A stretch of DNA of 35,199 nucleotides from contig CACYXH010000013.1 of assembly GCA_902778245.1 (NCBI GenBank), forward strand, positions 1 through 35,199. The letters are read 5' to 3'. The notes under the pieces were generated by a model. It ran no database searches and was not told where the DNA came from. It saw only the letters and a program-made list of their open reading frames with translations. Source of the stretch: an uncultured Lachnospiraceae bacterium. GTDB lineage: Bacteria > Bacillota > Clostridia > Lachnospirales > Lachnospiraceae. The position numbers and the translations under genes are program-made. Of this stretch, positions 30,492 through 35,199 are shown piece by piece; position 1 is the stretch's first letter, and the number at the start of each line of letters is the position of its first letter.

Positions 30492-31503
30492 TACACCAGC
30501 CTATGAAGGGCGGACAGAGGAATTTAACAAAGTGCCGGGCGCTCTTTGGGATACATTCCACAATTTTGGAGAGATTGGCGAATATCGTGTGCTGGCGCAG
30601 ACAGATGACTGCGTTGTCATTCGATTGGAAAACGAAACCGGTGAGGGTGATATGATCCTTTATCAAGTTTTTGACGGCATCTTTCTGATGTATAACGACT
30701 TTCATATGTCGCGGTATCACTCCATGTATCAGGCAGTCGATACGATGCTTGCCGTAGATTACTGTCGCGAGGGAAGCCTTACGATGGAGTGGGACAACGG
30801 TATGTACTGTATGAAAAAGGCAGGTTGTGTCTGTATTGACTCCCGCGTTCATCATAAAGGAATGACCTATTTTCCGACGAATCATTATCATGGGATCACC
30901 ATCGGATTTACGAGTTCTCTGGCGGAAAAAGCATTGGAGGAAAAAGCAGCGGGTATCCCCATTGACCTTGCAGCTATACGGAAAAAGTTCTGCGGGGAGG
31001 ACGGATATTTCATTATCCAGGAGGATGAGACGCTAAAACGGCTCTTTACCGATTTATACCGTGTGCCGGAAAACGCAAAATTTCCCTATTTCCGCGCCAA
31101 AGTACTGGAACTGCTTGTATGCCTTTCCGTAATGGAGGCAAAAGATGCGGGAGACGGAGGCACCTATTTTTATAAGGACAAGGTAGAGAAAACGCGGGCG
31201 GCGCAAAAGCTGATCTCCGAGAACATGAATCAGGATTATACCATCGAAGCTCTGGCAGAGCAGTTTGAACTTTCACAGACGGCGCTGAAGGACTGCTTTA
31301 AGAGTTTATATGGGAAACCTATTTATACCTGGCTGAAAGAATACCGTATCGGGAAGGCCAGGGAATACCTGACACAGCGGGATGATATGAGCATCTGCGA
31401 TATCGCGGGAGCAGTCGGCTACAAAAGCCAGGCGAAATTCGGTGCGGTGTTTAAAAAACTGTGCGGAATGACTCCGAAACAATATCGGAATCAGAAGCAT
31501 TAG
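30481..31503 (+). CDS. AraC-family regulator, PchR/YbtA-like
   Basis: A 340-residue regulator with a C-terminal double helix-turn-helix (about residues 245-340: YTIEALAEQFELSQTALKDC, SICDIAGAVGYKSQAKFGAV, GMTPKQYRNQ). The N-terminal 230 residues with MTYFPTNHYHGITIGFTSSL resemble the ligand domain of PchR and YbtA, activators that sense siderophores. I use ATG 30481; an upstream extension to 30421 lies inside the ATPase gene. It probably senses the ligand brought in by this locus and may act at the direct repeats at 27608-27639. Confidence 0.9.
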   Translation: MKHDTPAYEGRTEEFNKVPGALWDTFHNFGEIGEYRVLAQTDDCVVIRLENETGEGDMILYQVFDGIFLMYNDFHMSRYHSMYQAVDTMLAVDYCREGSLTMEWDNGMYCMKKAGCVCIDSRVHHKGMTYFPTNHYHGITIGFTSSLAEKALEEKAAGIPIDLAAIRKKFCGEDGYFIIQEDETLKRLFTDLYRVPENAKFPYFRAKVLELLVCLSVMEAKDAGDGGTYFYKDKVEKTRAAQKLISENMNQDYTIEALAEQFELSQTALKDCFKSLYGKPIYTWLKEYRIGKAREYLTQRDDMSICDIAGAVGYKSQAKFGAVFKKLCGMTPKQYRNQKH

Positions 31504-31600
31504 AGGAGCGGCTTCGTGCGAAGCTCGACTGGAATGCCGCGACGACCTGCCGCCGAACGGATGTGAGGGGGCGATACCAGAAGCGGAGGAGAGTTACACT
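31504..31600 (+). other. Spacer with palindrome between araC and ABC pair 2
   Basis: No gene. It contains GCTTCG-TG-CGAAGC at about 31511-31524, a palindromic hairpin with a two-base loop, then GC-rich sequence and the ribosome site CGGAGGAG before ATG 31601. I see no promoter or GTTAG-type operator here, so pair 2 is probably transcribed with the ECF operon. Confidence 0.5.
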
Positions 31601-33445
31601 ATGGTTGCAGAAAAGAAAAAACAAAAAGGGATTTTGGACTATATTTTCCAATTTGCGGGAGAGTACAAGGGCGCTTATATAAAAAGCGTTGTTTATGCCG
31701 TGATTGGCGTGGCGTTTTCTCTTGCGCCTTATATCATTATGGGAGATATGGTAAGGAAACTTCTTTCGGAAGAAAGGACATTTCATACCTATTTGACAGA
31801 AGGACTGGTGATGGCTGCGTTTTGGATCTTGCGTGTGGTTTTTCATACGCTTTCCACTAATACGTCCCATCGGACGACCTTCAAACTGATCGGAAATGTG
31901 CGGATCACGCTTGTCGATAAGCTATCCCGTCTGCCCCTCGGAACGGTGCAGGGAATGCCGAGCGGAGCGTTAAAGAACATCATCTGTGAGCGGACGGACT
32001 CGATGGAGCCGATCCTTGCCCATGTCGTTCCGGAGTTTACGGCCAATATCTGCGCACCAATCATGCTGTTTCTCTACATCATGACGATTGACTGGCGTAT
32101 GGCACTTTTATCCCTTGCAACGCTTCCCGTTGCAGGAATCGCCATGATGTGGATGATGAAGGACAGCGGAGCAAGGTTTCAGAAGACGCAGGACTCCACA
32201 AAGGAGCTAAACGATACGGCGGTGGAATATATCGGCGGGATCGAGGTTATTAAAGCCTTCGGCAAGGCGGAAAGCTCCTATCAGCGGTTTGCGGATGCAG
32301 CAAAAGAAAATGCGAACAGCTTCATCCACTGGATGAAGGATTGTATTGTACCCTTTTCGCTTGGTATGGTGATTGCCCCGGCAACGCTGCTTTCCGTTCT
32401 GCCCATCGGTGCAATATTCACGATGCATGGCTCTTTAGGCTTGCCGGATTTCATTATGATCGTAGTTCTGTCCTGCGGACTGATCACGCCGCTCATCACT
32501 GTGATGAGTTATAACGATGATGTCACAAAAGCGACATCAATCTTTGGAGAAATCGACGCCATTTTGGAATTGCCGGAACTTGTGCGGCCGAAAGAGAGCA
32601 AAGCAGAACCAAAGGGTCACAGCATCAAGCTCACAAATGTTCACTTTGGATACAAGGTAAATTCCCCTGAAAGGGGAAGACGCCCGGAGGGCGTGCCTTG
32701 TGCAGAGGACGGTCTGGGCCGCGAAGAAAAGGAAATCCTTCACGGAATCAATCTGGATATCCCGGAGGGGAGCGTCACGGCACTTGTAGGACCATCCGGC
32801 AGCGGCAAATCTACAATCGCCAGACTCATTGCCTCTCTGTGGGATGTGGACAGTGGAAGCATCAAGATCGGAGAAGCAGACATACGGGAACTGTCGATTG
32901 CCGATTATAACGCACAGATCGCTTATGTTTCGCAGGACAGCTTCCTGTTTGATACTTCGGTACGGGAGAACATCCGCATGGGAAGACCTTCCGCGTCAGA
33001 TGCGGAAGTGGAAGAAATCGCAAGAAAAAGCGGCTGTTACGACTTCATCATGCAGCTGGAGAACGGTTTCGATACGGTCGTAGGCGGAAGTGGAGCGCAT
33101 CTCTCTGGTGGAGAGCGGCAGCGTATTTCCATCGCAAGAGCCATGATGAAGAACGCGCCGATTTTAATCCTCGACGAAGCAACCGCCTACACCGATCCTG
33201 AAAACGAAGCCGTGATTCAGAAGTCGGTTTCCGAACTTTCTAAAGAAAAGACTCTGATTGTGATAGCACACAGGCTTTCCACGATCATCGACTCCGACCA
33301 GATTATTGTGATAAAAGACGGAAATGTAAAAGCGAAAGGGACACACAAGGAGCTCCTTGATTCCAGCTCCCTTTACAGGAATATGTGGGAGGCGCATACT
33401 TACGCAAAGGATACGGACGAAGCGGAAGGAGGAGTGCTTTCATGA
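31601..33445 (+). CDS. ABC transporter half, YbtP-like (pair 2), with an in-frame insertion
   Basis: A 614-residue fused permease-ATPase, paralogous to the gene at 21860. Six helices lie at about 25-310; Walker A GPSGSGKST, Q-loop IAYVSQDSFLF, signature LSGGERQRISIARA and Walker B ILILDEATAYTDPENE are all present. Between VHFGY (about residue 350) and EILHGINLDIP an extra segment of about 23 residues (KVNSPERGRRPEGVPCAEDG and on) interrupts the start of the ATPase domain; it is encoded by a palindromic element. The segment lies in a surface loop position, so activity may survive. Its stop overlaps the next start (ATGA). Confidence 0.92.
   Translation: MVAEKKKQKGILDYIFQFAGEYKGAYIKSVVYAVIGVAFSLAPYIIMGDMVRKLLSEERTFHTYLTEGLVMAAFWILRVVFHTLSTNTSHRTTFKLIGNVRITLVDKLSRLPLGTVQGMPSGALKNIICERTDSMEPILAHVVPEFTANICAPIMLFLYIMTIDWRMALLSLATLPVAGIAMMWMMKDSGARFQKTQDSTKELNDTAVEYIGGIEVIKAFGKAESSYQRFADAAKENANSFIHWMKDCIVPFSLGMVIAPATLLSVLPIGAIFTMHGSLGLPDFIMIVVLSCGLITPLITVMSYNDDVTKATSIFGEIDAILELPELVRPKESKAEPKGHSIKLTNVHFGYKVNSPERGRRPEGVPCAEDGLGREEKEILHGINLDIPEGSVTALVGPSGSGKSTIARLIASLWDVDSGSIKIGEADIRELSIADYNAQIAYVSQDSFLFDTSVRENIRMGRPSASDAEVEEIARKSGCYDFIMQLENGFDTVVGGSGAHLSGGERQRISIARAMMKNAPILILDEATAYTDPENEAVIQKSVSELSKEKTLIVIAHRLSTIIDSDQIIVIKDGNVKAKGTHKELLDSSSLYRNMWEAHTYAKDTDEAEGGVLS
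32662..32694. repeat. REP-like double palindrome inserted in frame
   Basis: Two adjacent perfect inverted repeats, TTCCCCT-GAA-AGGGGAA (32662-32678) and ACGCCC-GGA-GGGCGT (32680-32694), lie inside the ABC gene where its paralogs have no sequence. They encode the extra residues and keep the frame. Confidence 0.7.
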
Positions 33446-35178
33446 TTGCCACACTGAAAAAATTTTTTGATTTCTGCGGGGAGAAGAACCGCCGTATGTT
33501 TTATCATACGCTCGTCATCGGCGTACTTATTGCCGTCTGCGAAGCGGCTAAGTTTCCGGCAATTTATCTGGTACTTGATGGGTTTCTGTCCGATACCATA
33601 ACCGGCAGCAGAATCCTGGCGGGATTTTTGATCCTTTTCGTTTCTGTTATCTTTGAATCCTTTCTGCGGGGCAGATCGACGATGCTGCAGTGCAAGGCGG
33701 GATACCGGGAATGCGCAGGAAAGAGGATCGAAATCGCGGAGCATTTGAGATACCTGCCGATGGGGTATTTTAACGAGAACAGTCTTGGCGAGATCACGAC
33801 CATCACCACCAACGTGATGGAGCAGCTCGGTGATGTGGCTACCCGTGTTGTCATGCTGACAACGCAGGGGATTTTGAACACGGCGATCATTGTTCTGCTG
33901 ATCCTTGTATTCGACTGGAGGATCGGACTCATCTGCCTTTCCGGGATAGCGTTATTTGCCGTGGTTAACCGCGCCATGCGAAAGGCAAACGCAGAAACCG
34001 CCTCAAAGAAGGTGGAAGTTGACACAAAGGTCATCTCCCGCGTGCTGGAATATATCCAGGGCGTTTCGGAAGTGAAGGCATATAACATGACCGGCTCTTC
34101 CAGAAAGAAGTTGGACGATACGATCCGCATGGCGGGGGATACTAACACTGAGATGGAAATGATCTGCAACCGCTACATTCCGTTTCAGAACATCGTAATG
34201 AAGTTGACCGGAGTTGCAATTCTGATCGCTTCCATTGGTTTCTATCTGAACGGCACGATGGAGCTGCTCACGACAGTCATTATGATGATCATGTCGTTTA
34301 TAGTATTCTCCGGACTTGAGACAATGGGCTCTTACTCGGCGCTGCTTCGTGTGGTGGATCTGTGCGTGGATCGCGGAGAAGAAGTACTGGGACTTGAACC
34401 GATGGATATTTCGGGAGAAGAGTACACACCGAAAACCAACAATATTGAAGTATCTGGCATCGACTTTGCGTATGACAAAAAGAAAATCATAGATGATGTG
34501 TCCCTGACGATTCCGGAGAAAACGACGGCGGCTTTTGTGGGACCATCCGGCGGAGGAAAGACTACGCTCTGCCACTTGATTGCCCGCTTCTGGGACGTGG
34601 AAAAGGGTATGGTGTCTCTTGATGGAAAGAATGTAAAGGAGTACTCGATGGACTCCCTAATGGAGAACTTCAGCTTTGTGTTCCAGAACGTCTATCTGTT
34701 CCATGATACGATTGCCAACAATATCCGGTTCGGACGCCCGGAAGCATCCATGGAGGATGTGATGGCTGCCGCGAAGAAAGCCTGCTGCCATGACTTTATT
34801 ATGGCGCTCCCGGATGGATATGATACGATCATAGGAGAAAATGGCGCTTCGCTGTCGGGCGGGGAAAAACAGCGTATTTCCATCGCCAGGGCAATCATGA
34901 AGGACGCGCCGGTTATCATCCTCGATGAGGCTACCGCCAACGTCGATCCTGAGAATGAAAAGGAATTGATGGAAGCTATTAACGCACTGACAAATGAAAA
35001 GACGATTTTGATGATCGCACATCGTTTGAAAACGGTGAGAAACGCAGATCAGATCTTCGTTGTGGAGAAAGGTCGAATTGCACAGCGCGGGACACACGAT
35101 GAACTGATGAAGCAGGATGGAATCTATCGGCGATTTGTTGATTCCAGAAGACAGGCGATAGGTTGGAAGATAGGATAA
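33442..35178 (+). CDS. ABC transporter half, YbtQ-like (pair 2)
   Basis: A 578-residue partner of the preceding half-transporter. Six helices lie at about 20-310; Walker A is GPSGGGKTT, the signature LSGGEKQRISIARA, and Walker B VIILDEATANVDPENE. The ATG 33442 is fixed by AGGAGGAG and overlaps the previous stop; the longer frame from 33385 lies inside that gene. The protein parallels the gene at 23660. The gene is complete; only 21 bases remain before the window ends and they show nothing. Confidence 0.92.
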   Translation: MIATLKKFFDFCGEKNRRMFYHTLVIGVLIAVCEAAKFPAIYLVLDGFLSDTITGSRILAGFLILFVSVIFESFLRGRSTMLQCKAGYRECAGKRIEIAEHLRYLPMGYFNENSLGEITTITTNVMEQLGDVATRVVMLTTQGILNTAIIVLLILVFDWRIGLICLSGIALFAVVNRAMRKANAETASKKVEVDTKVISRVLEYIQGVSEVKAYNMTGSSRKKLDDTIRMAGDTNTEMEMICNRYIPFQNIVMKLTGVAILIASIGFYLNGTMELLTTVIMMIMSFIVFSGLETMGSYSALLRVVDLCVDRGEEVLGLEPMDISGEEYTPKTNNIEVSGIDFAYDKKKIIDDVSLTIPEKTTAAFVGPSGGGKTTLCHLIARFWDVEKGMVSLDGKNVKEYSMDSLMENFSFVFQNVYLFHDTIANNIRFGRPEASMEDVMAAAKKACCHDFIMALPDGYDTIIGENGASLSGGEKQRISIARAIMKDAPVIILDEATANVDPENEKELMEAINALTNEKTILMIAHRLKTVRNADQIFVVEKGRIAQRGTHDELMKQDGIYRRFVDSRRQAIGWKIG

Positions 35179-35199
35179 CTGGGCGATTATAAAATATAC

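Noticed and set aside
32662..32694. CRISPR-like repeat
   Set aside because: Two single palindromes with no regular spacers or repeat series.
8969..35178. Biosynthetic cluster for a siderophore
   Set aside because: No NRPS, polyketide, NIS synthetase or carrier protein is visible; the methyltransferases and reductase alone do not make one.

Overview
The window looks like the chromosome of a gut-type anaerobic Firmicute, most likely Lachnospiraceae or another Clostridia. Evidence is the enolase sequence, near-consensus sigma-A promoters (TTGACT-17-TATTAT and similar), strong GGAGG ribosome sites, a DUF6110/P-type ATPase pair, an iron-type alcohol dehydrogenase, and an ECF transporter with an MptD/Trep_Strep-type S component. 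This placement is inferred from protein character, not from a search. Every gene I call is on the + strand.

Positions 1-8600 hold core or stable-accessory genes: the 3' end of enolase, then a zinc/manganese-type ABC uptake operon (small Cys-rich membrane protein, binding protein, ATPase, permease, lipoprotein). The binding-protein gene has an A9 tract that breaks the reading frame right after its natural start. Next come a DUF6110 protein and a P1B-type ATPase lacking the usual CPx proline, then an iron-type alcohol dehydrogenase overlapping a Nudix hydrolase, ending in a terminator-like hairpin near 8600.

Positions 8600-35199 form one long accessory locus that reads as an iron, haem or siderophore handling island. 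It contains (i) an aldo/keto reductase with small membrane proteins and SAM methyltransferases; (ii) a FecB/FecCD/FecE-type importer (13116-16972); (iii) further membrane proteins, methyltransferases and broken hydrolases; (iv) a TetR regulator with its own double operator and a pair of YbtP/YbtQ-like ABC half-transporters (21860-25438); (v) an ECF importer (S, T, fused A-A) overlapping a PchR/YbtA-like AraC regulator and a second YbtPQ-like pair (27758-35178). I see no NRPS, polyketide or NIS synthetase, so the island probably imports or modifies a metallophore or tetrapyrrole made elsewhere.

Two things unify the island. First, the 16-bp palindrome GTTAG-N6-CTAAC recurs at 8664, 12989 (one mismatch), 21781 and 27667, with a weaker copy at 8765. 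Three copies sit immediately 3' of a -10 box, as expected of a repressor operator, so this looks like an unnamed regulon. Two operons also share a 39-nt untranslated leader block (33/39 identical). Second, the island was built by repeated duplication and deletion of a small gene set (a 163-aa membrane protein, a DUF6796-like membrane protein, methyltransferases, alpha/beta hydrolases, ECF S components). Intact copies lie beside fused, truncated and nonsense-interrupted ones at 10468-10607, 18379-19055, 20215-20969, 25886-26791 and 26826-27578.
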